Positions 27,151 through 35,899 of a stretch of 64,000 nucleotides of DNA are shown here, in pieces. Within the stretch, counting starts at the first letter, position 1. The number at the start of each line of letters is the position of its first letter. Position numbers and translations under genes: made by a program. The stretch comes from Spirochaetota bacterium (GTDB taxonomy: Bacteria > Spirochaetota > Spirochaetia > Treponematales > UBA12059). Below the pieces are notes generated by a model. The model saw only the letters and a list, made by a program, of their open reading frames with translations, did not search any database and was not told the origin of the DNA. The stretch is from NCBI GenBank assembly GCA_026398615.1, contig JAPLSN010000021.1, positions 1 to 64,000 on the forward strand, in the 5' to 3' direction.

Positions 27151-27633
27151 ATGCAGCTCAAGTCACGCGAAGATCGCCTGCGGATGATCCGCCGCCTCAT
27201 TCGCCACAACAGGATCGGATCCCAGGAAGACCTTCTCGGGCTCCTCGAGGACGAAGGGGTGGTCGTCGCGCAGGGAACCCTTTCCCGCGACCTCAAGTAC
27301 CTCAAGGTGAGCAAGGTCGCTGACGGGACGGTCGGCTACTATTACACCCTTCCTTCAGAAAAGGAACGGATGGAAAACGAGCAACTGTTCATCGACGAGT
27401 TCCTGCGCGGCTACGTCTCCATCGACTGGAATTCGTCCATGGTCGTCGTGAAAGCCTTTTCGGGACACGCCACGACCGTGGCGCTCGCCATCGACAACAT
27501 GAACCTGGAGAACGTGCTCGGCACCATCGCCGGCCAGGACAACGTCGTCTTCGTGGCCTTGCGGGACGGGTATTCGGGAGCGGAATTCGTTTCCGACCTC
27601 AAGAAGAAGATACCGGACCTCGATTTCGACTGA
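27151..27633 (+). CDS. argR: Arginine repressor-family regulator ArgR
   Basis: ArgR/AhrC-type regulator, 160 residues. An N-terminal winged helix (residues 1-70) contains GTLSRDLKYLKVSKV, the recognition helix with the family's SRD motif. The C-terminal hexamerisation and arginine-binding domain has GHATTVALAIDN and the acidic pair GTIAGQDNVV, which matches the GTIAGDDT consensus with Gln for the first Asp. That change lies in the ligand pocket and may alter arginine sensing. No arginine genes are in the window, so the targets are elsewhere. Confidence 0.88.
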   Translation: MQLKSREDRLRMIRRLIRHNRIGSQEDLLGLLEDEGVVVAQGTLSRDLKYLKVSKVADGTVGYYYTLPSEKERMENEQLFIDEFLRGYVSIDWNSSMVVVKAFSGHATTVALAIDNMNLENVLGTIAGQDNVVFVALRDGYSGAEFVSDLKKKIPDLDFD

Positions 27634-27711
27634 AGGCGCCCCGGCGGCCGCATGCGGGGCAGGTTGTTGTCGCGGGCGTGCTCGCGCAGCCTCGGGTTTT
27701 TCAACAACCCG

Positions 27712-27915
27712 CTAAGGGCGCTTCGACGCGAGGAATGCGGCATGTTCCTCCGAAACGTGTTCGACGAGGTCGGCGACCTTCCAGTCCATGTTCGACGCGG
27801 TCGTCGCGGCAAAGGCGATGCCGTCCGGTTCCGTCACCGCCGTTTTCACCACCCGCATCACCGCGAGCGCCTCGTCCTTCGAAAATCCGTGCAGCAGCAC
27901 GAGCCTGGTTTCCAT
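27712..27915 (-). CDS. DUF3783 domain protein (67 aa)
   Basis: Small DUF3783-like protein: METRLVLLHGFSKDEAL at the start, an SNMDWKVADLVEHV segment and a C-terminal EEHAAFLASKRP. Function unknown; the family is common in spirochaetes and firmicutes. The ATG lies 6 nt after a -10 box. The preceding GGGCGG is too close to the ATG to be a good ribosome-binding site. The frame upstream of the ATG is low-complexity and unlikely to be coding. Confidence 0.72.
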   Translation of the reverse strand: METRLVLLHGFSKDEALAVMRVVKTAVTEPDGIAFAATTASNMDWKVADLVEHVSEEHAAFLASKRP

Positions 27916-27921
27916 CCGCCC

Positions 27922-27950
27922 ATCGTAGCCGGAGTCGGCCGGATCATCAA
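27922..27950 (-). promoter_or_regulatory. Promoter of the DUF3783 gene (leaderless geometry)
   Basis: Minus strand: -35 TTGATG, 17-nt spacer, -10 TACGAT, then 6 nt to the ATG. Confidence 0.5.
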
Positions 27951-28106
27951 TCCCGGACCGGGAAGGACACGAAGGGAAGAGGACGACGAGGGCAAAAGAA
28001 CACGATCCCCGAGCGCCAGGCCCCGTCCTGCCCGGTCCATGGGCCCGCCCCGTCGCCGCTCTCCCGTCACCCACGGTAATCCGGGGTTCCCTTGACACCT
28101 TCCAGG

Positions 28107-28136
28107 TTGCCTGCGTCCGCTTCGCGTGAGTACACT
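28107..28136 (+). promoter_or_regulatory. Promoter of clpB
   Basis: -35 TTGCCT, 18-nt spacer, -10 TACACT; short leader of about 16 nt containing GGAG. No heat-shock sigma-32 or CIRCE-type inverted repeat was seen. Confidence 0.4.
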
Positions 28137-28158
28137 ATACCGCGACAACGGAGAAACC

Positions 28159-30750
28159 ATGGATTACGACAGATTCACGACCAAGGCCCAGGAAGCCGTC
28201 CAGGAAGCCAGTGCGATGGCCAGCCGCAGGGACCAGTCCCAGGTGGACACCGATCACCTGCTGGCAGCCCTCCTGGAACAGGAGGACGGCGTCGTCCCGC
28301 CCCTCCTCGACCGCATCGAAGCCCCGAGGGAGCTGATCGCAAAAGAGCTGGAAGCACTCATCGCCGGGAAGCCGAAGGTCTTCGGGGAAGCCTCCCAGCT
28401 CTACCTGTCGGGCAACGCGTCCAAGGTTCTCGCAAAGGCGGAGTCCGAGGCGGCCGCCCTCAGGGACGAGTACGTCGCGTCGGAGCACATCCTGCTCGCC
28501 CTCATAGGCGACGAGGGGAAGGTCGGCGACCTCCTGCGCCGCCACGGGGTCGTCAAGACGGCTGTCCTGGAAGCCCTCAAGGCCGTGCGCGGCAACAAGC
28601 GGGTCACCGACCAGGGCGCAGACGCCAACTACCAGGCCCTCGACCGCTACTGCCGCGACCTGACCGCGCTCGCCCGCGCGGAGAAGCTCGATCCCGTGAT
28701 CGGCCGCGACGAGGAGATCAGGCGCGTGATGCAGGTCCTGTCCCGGAGGACCAAGAACAACCCCGTGCTCATCGGCGAACCGGGCGTCGGGAAGACCGCG
28801 GTCGTCGAGGGGCTGGCTCGCCGCATCGTCGCGGGAGACGTCCCCGACAGCCTCAGGAACCGCAAACTCCTCGCGCTCGACCTCGGTTCGCTCGTCGCTG
28901 GCTCCAAGTTCAGGGGTGAATTCGAGGAGCGGCTCAAGGCCGTCATCACGGAAATCGAGCGGAGCGAGGGGCGGATCATCCTCTTCATCGACGAGCTCCA
29001 TACCCTCGTGGGCGCCGGGGCCGCCGAAGGCGCCATGGACGCATCGAACCTCCTCAAGCCGGCGCTGGCCCGGGGCGAGCTCCGCGCGGTGGGCGCCACT
29101 ACCCTCGACGAATACCGCAAGCACATCGAGAAGGACGCAGCCCTCGAGCGCAGGTTCCAGCCGGTCTTCTGCAAGGAGCCGTCCGTCGAGGATGCGGTGG
29201 CCATCCTGCGCGGCCTCAAGGAACGCTACGAGGTGCACCACGGCGTCCGGATCAAGGACGAGGCGCTCATAGCGGCGGTCACGCTCTCCGACCGCTATAT
29301 CACCAGCCGCTTCCTGCCCGACAAGGCCATCGACCTCATGGACGAGGCCGCGAGCCGCATAAAGATGGAGATCGAAAGCCAGCCGACCGAGCTGGACCAG
29401 CTGGAACGGCGGATACTCCAGCAGACGATCGAAAAACAGGCCCTTTCGAAAGAGACCGATCCCGCCTCGCTCGAGCGGCTCGACAAGCTCGACAGGGAAC
29501 TCTCGGAGACGACCACCGTCCGTGATGCGATGCGGCTGCGCTGGGCCAACGAGAAGGAGCGCATCGGAGAAATACGGAAGCTCAAGCAGGAACTCGAGGA
29601 GCTCAAGCTCGAGGAACAGCGTTTCGAGCGCGAGGGGAACCTCGCCAGGGCGGCGGAAATCAAGTACGGGAAGATCCTCGAGACGCAGCGGAAGATCGAC
29701 GAAGTGGGCGCCGCGATCGGCAAGGAGGACGGCGGCGCCCGCCTCCTGCGCGAGGAAGTGTCCGAGGAGGATATCGCGCGCATCGTATCGAGCTGGACCG
29801 GGATCCCGGTGTCCAAGATGCTCGCGAGCGAAGTCCAGAAGTATGTCGAACTCGAATCCGTGCTCGGCAAGCGCGTGTACGGCCAGGAGCGCGCCATCCG
29901 CGCGGTGGCCGACGCCATCAGGCGCAACCGGACCGGGCTCTCGGATCCGAATCGCCCCCTCGGCAGCTTCCTGTTCGTGGGACCCACGGGCGTCGGGAAG
30001 ACGGAGCTGGCCAAGACCCTCGCGGAATTCCTGTTCAGCGACGAACGCAGCCTGACCCGGATCGACATGAGCGAGTACATGGAAAAGCATTCCGTGTCCC
30101 GTCTCATCGGCGCACCTCCGGGATATGTCGGCTACGACGAGGGCGGCCAGCTCACCGAGGCCGTCAGGCGCAGGCCCTACGGCGTCATCCTCTTCGACGA
30201 GATCGAAAAGGCGCATCCCGACGTCTTCAACGTGCTCCTCCAGCTCCTGGACGACGGACGGCTCACGGACGGACAGGGCCGCGTCGTCGATTTCAAGAAC
30301 GCCGTCGTCATCATGACCAGCAACCTGGGGAGCGAGTTCATCCTGAACGCGAAGGACATGGACGAAGTCCGCGGCAAGATCGGGATGCTCCTCAAGTCGA
30401 CCTTCAAGCCCGAGTTCCTCAACCGCATCGACGAGACCGTGACCTTCGACCGCCTCGGCGAAAAGGAGATCGCCGGCATCGTCGATCTCCAGCTCGACCT
30501 CCTGCGCAAACGGCTCGAAGCCAGGAAGATCGCCCTTGTCGTCACCGACGCGGCCAAGGCGCAGGTCGCCAAGGAAGGCTTCGACCCCAACTACGGCGCG
30601 CGGCCGCTCAAGCGCGTGATCCAGTCCTCCATCCAGAACCCGCTGGCCAGGGAGCTGCTTGCGGGAAAAATCCTGGACGGAGATACCGTCAGGGTCGATG
30701 CCGGGAAGGGTGGGGGGCTAGCCTTTTCGGTCAAGAGGGCGAAGGAGTGA
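28159..30750 (+). CDS. clpB: Protein disaggregase ClpB
   Basis: ClpB, 863 residues, an AAA+ hexamer that works with DnaK to rescue aggregated proteins. Order: two Clp-N repeats (1-145), NBD1 with Walker [10 protein letters not shown] (about 206) and Walker B FIDELH, the coiled-coil middle domain (about 410-525), NBD2 with Walker [10 protein letters not shown] (about 608) and [11 protein letters not shown], and the C-terminal domain. The M domain separates it from ClpA/ClpC. ATG with GGAG 5-8 nt upstream; 11 codons of open frame before it are not conserved. tatD overlaps its stop. Confidence 0.96.
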   Translation: MDYDRFTTKAQEAVQEASAMASRRDQSQVDTDHLLAALLEQEDGVVPPLLDRIEAPRELIAKELEALIAGKPKVFGEASQLYLSGNASKVLAKAESEAAALRDEYVASEHILLALIGDEGKVGDLLRRHGVVKTAVLEALKAVRGNKRVTDQGADANYQALDRYCRDLTALARAEKLDPVIGRDEEIRRVMQVLSRRTKNNPVLIGEPGVGKTAVVEGLARRIVAGDVPDSLRNRKLLALDLGSLVAGSKFRGEFEERLKAVITEIERSEGRIILFIDELHTLVGAGAAEGAMDASNLLKPALARGELRAVGATTLDEYRKHIEKDAALERRFQPVFCKEPSVEDAVAILRGLKERYEVHHGVRIKDEALIAAVTLSDRYITSRFLPDKAIDLMDEAASRIKMEIESQPTELDQLERRILQQTIEKQALSKETDPASLERLDKLDRELSETTTVRDAMRLRWANEKERIGEIRKLKQELEELKLEEQRFEREGNLARAAEIKYGKILETQRKIDEVGAAIGKEDGGARLLREEVSEEDIARIVSSWTGIPVSKMLASEVQKYVELESVLGKRVYGQERAIRAVADAIRRNRTGLSDPNRPLGSFLFVGPTGVGKTELAKTLAEFLFSDERSLTRIDMSEYMEKHSVSRLIGAPPGYVGYDEGGQLTEAVRRRPYGVILFDEIEKAHPDVFNVLLQLLDDGRLTDGQGRVVDFKNAVVIMTSNLGSEFILNAKDMDEVRGKIGMLLKSTFKPEFLNRIDETVTFDRLGEKEIAGIVDLQLDLLRKRLEARKIALVVTDAAKAQVAKEGFDPNYGARPLKRVIQSSIQNPLARELLAGKILDGDTVRVDAGKGGGLAFSVKRAKE

Positions 30751-31553
30751 ACGGACTGGATCAGCGCGCGCTGACCGACACGCATGCCCATCTTTCCCTC
30801 GTCCGCGAGCGTCTCGGCGCGGAGATTCTCGTCCGGATGTTCGCGGCCTACGAAGCGGCCGCGGACGGCGGCGATGCACCCTTCATCGTGGATCCCGGCG
30901 TCGACCCGGGCGATTTTCCCGCGCGAAAACGCGATTTCGGGGGCTTGCGCTTCGTGAAGCTCGCCGCGGGAATCTGGCCCGCCAGGGAACCCCTCGGGAA
31001 TCCGTTGCCCGTCCTTCGTGAGCTCGCCGCCGACGTCGCGGACCCCGCCTGCGTCGCGGTGGGGGAATGCGGGCTCGACTACCGCTGGATGAACGGCGAT
31101 GTCGGGGCGCAGCGCATCCTCTTCGAAGGCCAGCTGTCGCTGGCGTCACGCGAAAGGAAGCCGGTCATCGTGCATTCCCGGGAAGCCCGCGAGGACACCC
31201 TCGCCATCCTGCGCTCGGCGGATCCCGGCATTCCCGTCATCATCCACTGCTTCGGCTACGACCTGGCGGCAGCGAGGGATTTCCTCGAACTGGGGTGCTT
31301 CATCTCGTTCGCGGGAAACGCGACCTACGCTTCCGCACGCGGCGTCAGGGAGGCTGCGGCCTTCGTGCCTGCGGACCATCTGCTCCTCGAAACGGACGCG
31401 CCCTACATGGGCCCGGCTCCCGCCCGCGGAATGCCCTGCACCCCGCTCGACGTATCGCGAACCTACGCTGAAATCGCCAGGCTGCGGGGCATGGATCCCG
31501 ACGAGCTCGCGCGATCCGTCCTGGCCAACGCGAGGATCGTCTTCGGCGGATGA
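30747..31553 (+). CDS. tatD: TatD-family metal-dependent hydrolase/DNase
   Basis: TatD-type amidohydrolase-fold enzyme, 268 residues. Metal ligands are visible in order: THAHL (two His), GECGLDY (Glu), PVIVHSREA (His), IHCFG (His) and LETDAPY (Asp). TatD proteins act as 3'-5' exonucleases in DNA repair and RNA quality control. GTG start overlapping the clpB stop (GTGA) with GAAGGAG before it. The helical loop after motif 1 is longer than usual. Confidence 0.88.
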   Translation: MNGLDQRALTDTHAHLSLVRERLGAEILVRMFAAYEAAADGGDAPFIVDPGVDPGDFPARKRDFGGLRFVKLAAGIWPAREPLGNPLPVLRELAADVADPACVAVGECGLDYRWMNGDVGAQRILFEGQLSLASRERKPVIVHSREAREDTLAILRSADPGIPVIIHCFGYDLAAARDFLELGCFISFAGNATYASARGVREAAAFVPADHLLLETDAPYMGPAPARGMPCTPLDVSRTYAEIARLRGMDPDELARSVLANARIVFGG

Positions 31554-31773
31554 TACGACTTGATCGGCAGGCGACCGGTCCGATAAAACGGGAACAGGCA
31601 TGATTGCCAAAGAGAAATCCCGAGGGAATGGAATAATGTCTCCAATTCCCCGAACGGGGTGGCAAGGCTGGAAGAGCGTGCTGCCATGCCTCTTGTTTCC
31701 TCTATTTCTTCCCGGTGACTCCACTCCTGGTCTCATCCGCTCCGTGGCAAATTACCCATTTTACCCCTGTGCG
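31554..31773. other. Intergenic region tatD / histidine kinase (convergent)
   Basis: No gene, RNA or clear terminator seen; short open frames here lack family resemblance and ribosome-binding sites. Confidence 0.4.
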
Positions 31774-32943
31774 TCAGCCCTGGTGCGGGATCGAGATGAT
31801 GACCTGGGTGCCTTCGCCCGGCTTCGAGTCTATCCGAATGGCGCCGCCGTGGCTTTCGATGATGTTCCGGACGATCATGAGCCCCAACCCCGTTCCGCCG
31901 CGCTTCGACATCGAGAAGAAGGGCTCGAAGAGCCTGTCCCGGGTCTTCTCGTTCATTCCCTCGCCTGCGTCCTCGAGTTCGAAGACGAGCCGCCCGTTTT
32001 CCAGATAGCTTCGCATCGTGAAACTGTCGCCGGGTGAGCTTGCCTTGCGGGCGTTGTCCGCGATGTTGATGAGGACGCGCATGATGCGGTCCTTGTCGAG
32101 GATGGCGTGTTCATCGGTCGTGCATTCCACGACGATGGCGATGCCGTCGCGGTCGAAAGCCGGCTTGATGGCGTCGACGACCCGGTCGAGGAGTTCGCAG
32201 GGGCGGACGACGGACATGTTGAGCCTGATATCCCCGCGCGTGAAGTCGAGGAATTCTCCCGCGAGCCGCTCCATCCGGTCGACTTCGCCCGAAGCGTTTT
32301 TCATGTAGTGACGGAGCCTGTCCGGATCGTTGATGGCCGTTTCCATGAGTTGGAGCTGCCCCTTCAGCATCGAAAGCGGGTTGCGGATGTCATGCAGGAT
32401 GATGGACGAGAATTTGCCGAGTGTCGAAAGCCGCTCGCTCAGGAGCCGGTCGCTGTGGGCTTTTTCCAGTTCCCGATAGGCGGCTTCGAGTTCGTCCTTG
32501 CGTTTTCGCAGGCCTTCGACGTAGAGTTCGTTCGAACTCCGCACCAGGAACGAGATGGAAGTCATGATGGACAGCGCGATCGAAAGGTTTTCGCGCACGA
32601 TGGTCCGGAAGTCTTCGCGGTAGACGGATGCCACCCGGGTCTCCTCCCTGGCGACGACCGTCGCGCTTCTCGGCAGGTCGTCCACGAGAGCCATTTCCCC
32701 GAAGAAATGGCCGGGGCCGTGCACGGCAAGGAGGTCGGCCTTGGCGTCGTAGAAATTCTTCCAGACTTCGACTTTTCCTTCCGTCACGATGAAAAACCGG
32801 TCCGCCTGGGTCCCCTCCACGAAGAGGATATCTCCGGCGGAATATCGTTCCTCGTGGCAGAACGATTCGACGAGCCGGATCTCGTCATCGGAAAGGTTCC
32901 GGAAGAAGTAAACCCGTCTCAGGAATTCGAAATATTCGCCCAC
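31774..32943 (-). CDS. Cyclic-nucleotide-binding domain sensor histidine kinase
   Basis: Soluble histidine kinase. An N-terminal cNMP-binding domain (about residues 5-125, GHFFGEMALVDDLPRSATVVA being the phosphate-binding cassette) is joined by a coiled coil to a HisKA domain (phospho-acceptor in IILHDIRNP) and a HATPase domain (N box NIADNARKA, G boxes EDAGEGM and GGTGLGLMI). I prefer the GTG with GGAGGG 4 nt before it. The ATG at 32979 lies only 2 nt after a -10 box and would probably not be in the transcript. No response regulator is adjacent. It may sense cAMP or c-di-GMP. Confidence 0.82.
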   Translation of the reverse strand: MGEYFEFLRRVYFFRNLSDDEIRLVESFCHEERYSAGDILFVEGTQADRFFIVTEGKVEVWKNFYDAKADLLAVHGPGHFFGEMALVDDLPRSATVVAREETRVASVYREDFRTIVRENLSIALSIMTSISFLVRSSNELYVEGLRKRKDELEAAYRELEKAHSDRLLSERLSTLGKFSSIILHDIRNPLSMLKGQLQLMETAINDPDRLRHYMKNASGEVDRMERLAGEFLDFTRGDIRLNMSVVRPCELLDRVVDAIKPAFDRDGIAIVVECTTDEHAILDKDRIMRVLINIADNARKASSPGDSFTMRSYLENGRLVFELEDAGEGMNEKTRDRLFEPFFSMSKRGGTGLGLMIVRNIIESHGGAIRIDSKPGEGTQVIISIPHQG

Positions 32944-32981
32944 GTCGCCCTCCGCGCCCTCTCTCGGCTGCCTCTCCATGC

Positions 32982-33010
32982 AGTCTAGCCGAAAACGGCC
33001 CCGCGTACAA
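32982..33010 (-). promoter_or_regulatory. Promoter of the histidine kinase
   Basis: Minus strand: -35 TTGTAC, 17-nt spacer, -10 TAGACT. The -10 ends 2 nt before the ATG at 32979, so initiation more likely uses the GTG at 32943. Confidence 0.4.
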
Positions 33011-33019
33011 AAAGACATG

Positions 33020-33044
33020 AAAAAAGGCCCGGGATACCCGGGCC
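33020..33044 (-). terminator. Rho-independent terminator of the flaA operon
   Basis: Minus strand: perfect stem AAGGCCCGGG / CCCGGGCCTT with loop TAT, followed directly by a run of Ts. It lies about 22 nt past the second flaA stop. Confidence 0.9.
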
Positions 33045-33066
33045 TTCCTGTTGTAGTGCGAAAGAA

Positions 33067-33813
33067 TCACCAGGAATCGTCCATGTCGTCGGGATCGCGA
33101 TTGTCCTCGGCGAAGAGATCGGTCACGGCCCGGAGATTGTCGAAATACACATAGTAGGCGCCGAAGGATTCCATGGGATCGCATTCGATCTTGAATCCCA
33201 TGATCTTGAGGCCCATCTTGCTGGTGTAGTGGTAATTCCGCTGGATGATGCCCGTGAGCCCGTCGGGATTCTGCGGCGGCACGGCGACGGACATCTCCTT
33301 CCAGCCCTGGAAGTTGACCTTGCCCATCGTCAGCTCGAACTCGTTGCGGAAGAAATCCTGGACGATGATCTTGAGCGTGTGGTTGTTGTTCCTGCCGATG
33401 ACCCATACCGAGATGGTCTTCGTGATCCCCTCGACGGGGATCGGGCGCTTGGCCATGACGGTGATGGTATTGAATCCGCGGTGGTAGAAATCGGTGCGGA
33501 CGCCGAGCACGTACTGGTCGGCGACTTTCGGGTCGATGCCGGAATAGCGCTCGTCGGGGATCGGCATGTCGGCCAGGGCTTTCGGTCCGCCCTTGAAGAG
33601 GCGGTACTGGGAAATGCCCTGGTCGGAAGAGATGGAAGCCGTCCAGAATCCTTCGGCTTCGAACTTGTCGATCGAGACGAGCTTGAGGTTCTGCTGGGCC
33701 GTATCGATGCCGACCTTGTTGGGATCAGGCTGGCCGGGAGAGCTCTGCGCGCCCGCGAAAGAAAAGGAGAGGGTCAACGCGACTGTCGCGATAAAAAGTT
33801 TCTTCATGGCCAT
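33067..33813 (-). CDS. flaA: FlaA flagellar sheath protein, second gene
   Basis: FlaA-family periplasmic flagellum sheath protein, 248 residues, with a Sec signal peptide (MAMKKLFIATVALTLSFSFA, cleavage after GA-Q). The FlaA fold is shown by SIDKFEAEGFW, GWKEMSVAVPP and FYVYF-like YYVYFDNLRAVTDLF, with an Asp-rich tail. It follows the first flaA gene by 6 nt in one operon ended by a strong terminator. In spirochaetes FlaA proteins coat the FlaB core in the periplasm and affect filament shape. Confidence 0.92.
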   Translation of the reverse strand: MAMKKLFIATVALTLSFSFAGAQSSPGQPDPNKVGIDTAQQNLKLVSIDKFEAEGFWTASISSDQGISQYRLFKGGPKALADMPIPDERYSGIDPKVADQYVLGVRTDFYHRGFNTITVMAKRPIPVEGITKTISVWVIGRNNNHTLKIIVQDFFRNEFELTMGKVNFQGWKEMSVAVPPQNPDGLTGIIQRNYHYTSKMGLKIMGFKIECDPMESFGAYYVYFDNLRAVTDLFAEDNRDPDDMDDSW

Positions 33814-33819
33814 TCCCCC

Positions 33820-34614
33820 TTATTTCCCGCCCTGGGAGCCTGTGTCCCAGTTCTGCTTGAGTACGTCGTCGCGGACCAGCTCGTCGCCGTCGTACAGCGT
33901 ATCGTAGGTGTCGGTGAGGACCTTGAGGTTGTCGAAGTAGAAGTAGATGGCTTTCTGGTACGCCGGTGCCTCGAAGGGGACAGGCATCGCCACCCGCTCC
34001 GTGGGGCGCGTCCAGATCCTGAACTTGACGAGGGTCAGGTTCTCGGTCGCCGGAATGTACTTTTTGGCCTGCTGGATGTTCGTGGGAACGTTCGCCCGGA
34101 TGTTCTTCCAGCCGACGAAGCTGAGGTTCCCGAAGGGGATCGTGTGGACGATTCCCTTGTAGTCGCGGACGAATACTTCCATGTAGTACTCGAAGTTGGC
34201 CGACCAGACCCACATGTCCAGCATGGCGACACGGCCGGGGAGGGGGAGCTCGATGGGTTCGTACTTGACGTCCGCCCCGTTGCCCGTCTTCTTGCCGGGG
34301 ATCACGTCCACCCAGTTGTATTCCATCCTGTCGAACAGCATGGAAACGCCCAGAACCTTCAGGGTGTCCTTGTCCTTGGGGTTGGATCCGTGGAGGGAAA
34401 CCGGCCAGGTGTTCACGAACGCGATTTTGGGGAATTCCGCGGTGGCGAACTTGCTCCCGAGGACGAACCAGGGTTGTTCGTCGGGCGTATCGAAGTTCTG
34501 CACGACGACCGATTCAAGGTTAACCGTATTCTCATCCGCGAAAACCTGACCCGAAGCGAACAGAACCAGGATCGCGATGGAAAGGATTATCGCGCGGGAC
34601 GCATGCTGTTTCAT
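33820..34614 (-). CDS. flaA: FlaA flagellar sheath protein, first gene
   Basis: Second FlaA paralogue, 264 residues, exported by a signal peptide (MKQHASRAIILSIAILVLFA, cleavage about VFA-D). Core segments VVQNFDTPDEQPWFVLGS, GWKNIRANVP and YFYFDNLKVLTDTYD are FlaA-like. AAAGGAG precedes the ATG by about 7 nt; 22 more codons upstream are open, but the promoter lies there. It begins the flaA operon and is transcribed from a consensus-quality promoter, as expected for an abundant structural protein. Confidence 0.92.
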   Translation of the reverse strand: MKQHASRAIILSIAILVLFASGQVFADENTVNLESVVVQNFDTPDEQPWFVLGSKFATAEFPKIAFVNTWPVSLHGSNPKDKDTLKVLGVSMLFDRMEYNWVDVIPGKKTGNGADVKYEPIELPLPGRVAMLDMWVWSANFEYYMEVFVRDYKGIVHTIPFGNLSFVGWKNIRANVPTNIQQAKKYIPATENLTLVKFRIWTRPTERVAMPVPFEAPAYQKAIYFYFDNLKVLTDTYDTLYDGDELVRDDVLKQNWDTGSQGGK

Positions 34615-34664
34615 GCTGGTGACTCCTTTTGCCTTTATGGTGCGACCATACATGGTTGACAGGA

Positions 34665-34693
34665 AGTATATTTTTCCCAAATGCCTTTGTCAA
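34665..34693 (-). promoter_or_regulatory. Strong promoter of the flaA operon
   Basis: Minus strand: perfect -35 TTGACA, 17-nt spacer, -10 TATACT. Leader of about 44 nt. It is the best sigma-70-type promoter in the window; flaA is therefore likely housekeeping-sigma driven. Confidence 0.85.
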
Positions 34694-34822
34694 ACCATTT
34701 CGGGGTAGTATCCGCCCCATCCCGCGCGATAACGATGCCACGGAAGGAAACCCGAAAGCTTTTCCAACATCGGCTGGTCGGGGGCCAATCTTGAGCACAA
34801 TCCCCGAATGGCCTTTTCCCGG

Positions 34823-35854
34823 TCACGGGGGGGAGCCGCAGGCTTCGCGGAAGAGCTCCTCGACGGGTTTTCCCTCCACGAGATACCGGATTCCGCCCTT
34901 TTCGCGCCGCAGGGAGACCGGAACGGGTACCAGGCCGCGTTCCCCGCGCCCCAGGGCGCGCTCCAGGGCGCGGACGGCAAGCCTCGGGTCGCGGACGAGC
35001 ACCAGCGCGGCGGCCGGGGAAGCCGGTTCGGGCGCGGGCGGGTAGTAGAAATCGCCGGGGTCCTCGATGAAGAGCACGTTCGGGAAACGTTGGCGGTAGC
35101 GTCCGAACGATCCCGGGGGAGAAACGAGGAGGGCCGCCAGGTTGTAGGTTTCCAGGTCGGATATGGCCCGTTCGTACGCCTCCGGGGGGGACCCGGCGGG
35201 CAGGATCCGGAGCGCAAGGGAATCCGCAGGCCCTTCCCTGGAAAAACCTTCCTGGAAGGCGGCAAGCCATGATTCGGGCCGGTTCGGGTTTCCTGCGAAC
35301 AGGATGCCGCAGTACGAGCGATCGGGGTGCGTCTTGTTGTATTCGCCGACGACCCGGCCGAACGTCCGCCCGAGCGCCCGGTAGGCAAGCGCCGAATCGA
35401 AGACTGCCGTGATCATCTCTCCCGGATCGTCGGGAGGGCTGGACGAGAGCGAAGCGGGAAGTATCCCGCCGATCGCCGCTGCGGCCTGGCGGAGGTCAGC
35501 TTCGAGCAGGGGGGTGGCCATGACGATGTCGGGACGGATGCGTTCGAGCGCCTCGCGTACGAAGGCGTCGGAGCCCGCCGCGGGGACGCGGAGCACTTCG
35601 CGGGAACAGCCGGGCGGGCTGAAGGACGCGTAGGCGCCGGCCGTTTCCCGCGACAGGGATTCCAGGACGGGGTCGATTAGGACGAGAGCCGTCCTGGCGC
35701 GGCAGCCCTGGAGGAGCGCGGCCGCCACCAGCGCGGCGGCGAGCTGGAGCAGGCTCCTGCCGCAATGCCGGAAGCCGCGGGGACGGCGGCATGTCGTTTC
35801 ACGTCGTCCGGGGCCGCCCCGACGGGACGTTCGGTACTTGACCGGCATCTTCAT
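34823..35854 (-). CDS. Lipoprotein, periplasmic-binding-like
   Basis: Predicted lipoprotein of 343 residues. A long basic N-terminus precedes a hydrophobic segment and a lipobox LLQGC (Cys about 51). The mature part has an alternating alpha/beta pattern (TALVLIDPVL, IRPDIVMATPLLE, CGILFAGNP, LAALLVSPPG) reminiscent of type I periplasmic binding proteins. I do not recognise a specific family. It is divergent from fba, and its promoter overlaps that of fba. The ATG lies 7 nt after the -10 box with no ribosome-binding site. Lipoproteins next to flaA and fba are recalled from Treponema. Confidence 0.68.
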   Translation of the reverse strand: MKMPVKYRTSRRGGPGRRETTCRRPRGFRHCGRSLLQLAAALVAAALLQGCRARTALVLIDPVLESLSRETAGAYASFSPPGCSREVLRVPAAGSDAFVREALERIRPDIVMATPLLEADLRQAAAAIGGILPASLSSSPPDDPGEMITAVFDSALAYRALGRTFGRVVGEYNKTHPDRSYCGILFAGNPNRPESWLAAFQEGFSREGPADSLALRILPAGSPPEAYERAISDLETYNLAALLVSPPGSFGRYRQRFPNVLFIEDPGDFYYPPAPEPASPAAALVLVRDPRLAVRALERALGRGERGLVPVPVSLRREKGGIRYLVEGKPVEELFREACGSPP

Positions 35855-35866
35855 CGATCCTAGACT
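35838..35866 (+). promoter_or_regulatory. Promoter of fba
   Basis: -35 TTGACC, 17-nt spacer, -10 TAGACT. Its -10 overlaps the divergent lipoprotein -10 by 5 nt. Confidence 0.6.
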
Positions 35867-35890
35867 ATCCGCTGGAATCCTTCTGTTCAA
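35862..35890 (-). promoter_or_regulatory. Promoter of the divergent lipoprotein gene (leaderless geometry)
   Basis: Minus strand: -35 TTGAAC, 17-nt spacer, -10 TAGTCT, then 7 nt to the ATG. The two -10 boxes share CTAGACTA, so only one polymerase can occupy the site. Confidence 0.6.
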
Positions 35891-35899
35891 GGAGCGAAC

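Noticed and set aside
28135-30216. A 693-codon minus-strand frame opposite clpB
   Set aside because: Codon-mirror artefact of a GC-rich gene; no family features, while clpB is unmistakable.
31600-32037. Plus-strand open frame between tatD and the histidine kinase
   Set aside because: Mostly antisense to the kinase; the short unique part has no ribosome-binding site or recognisable domain.
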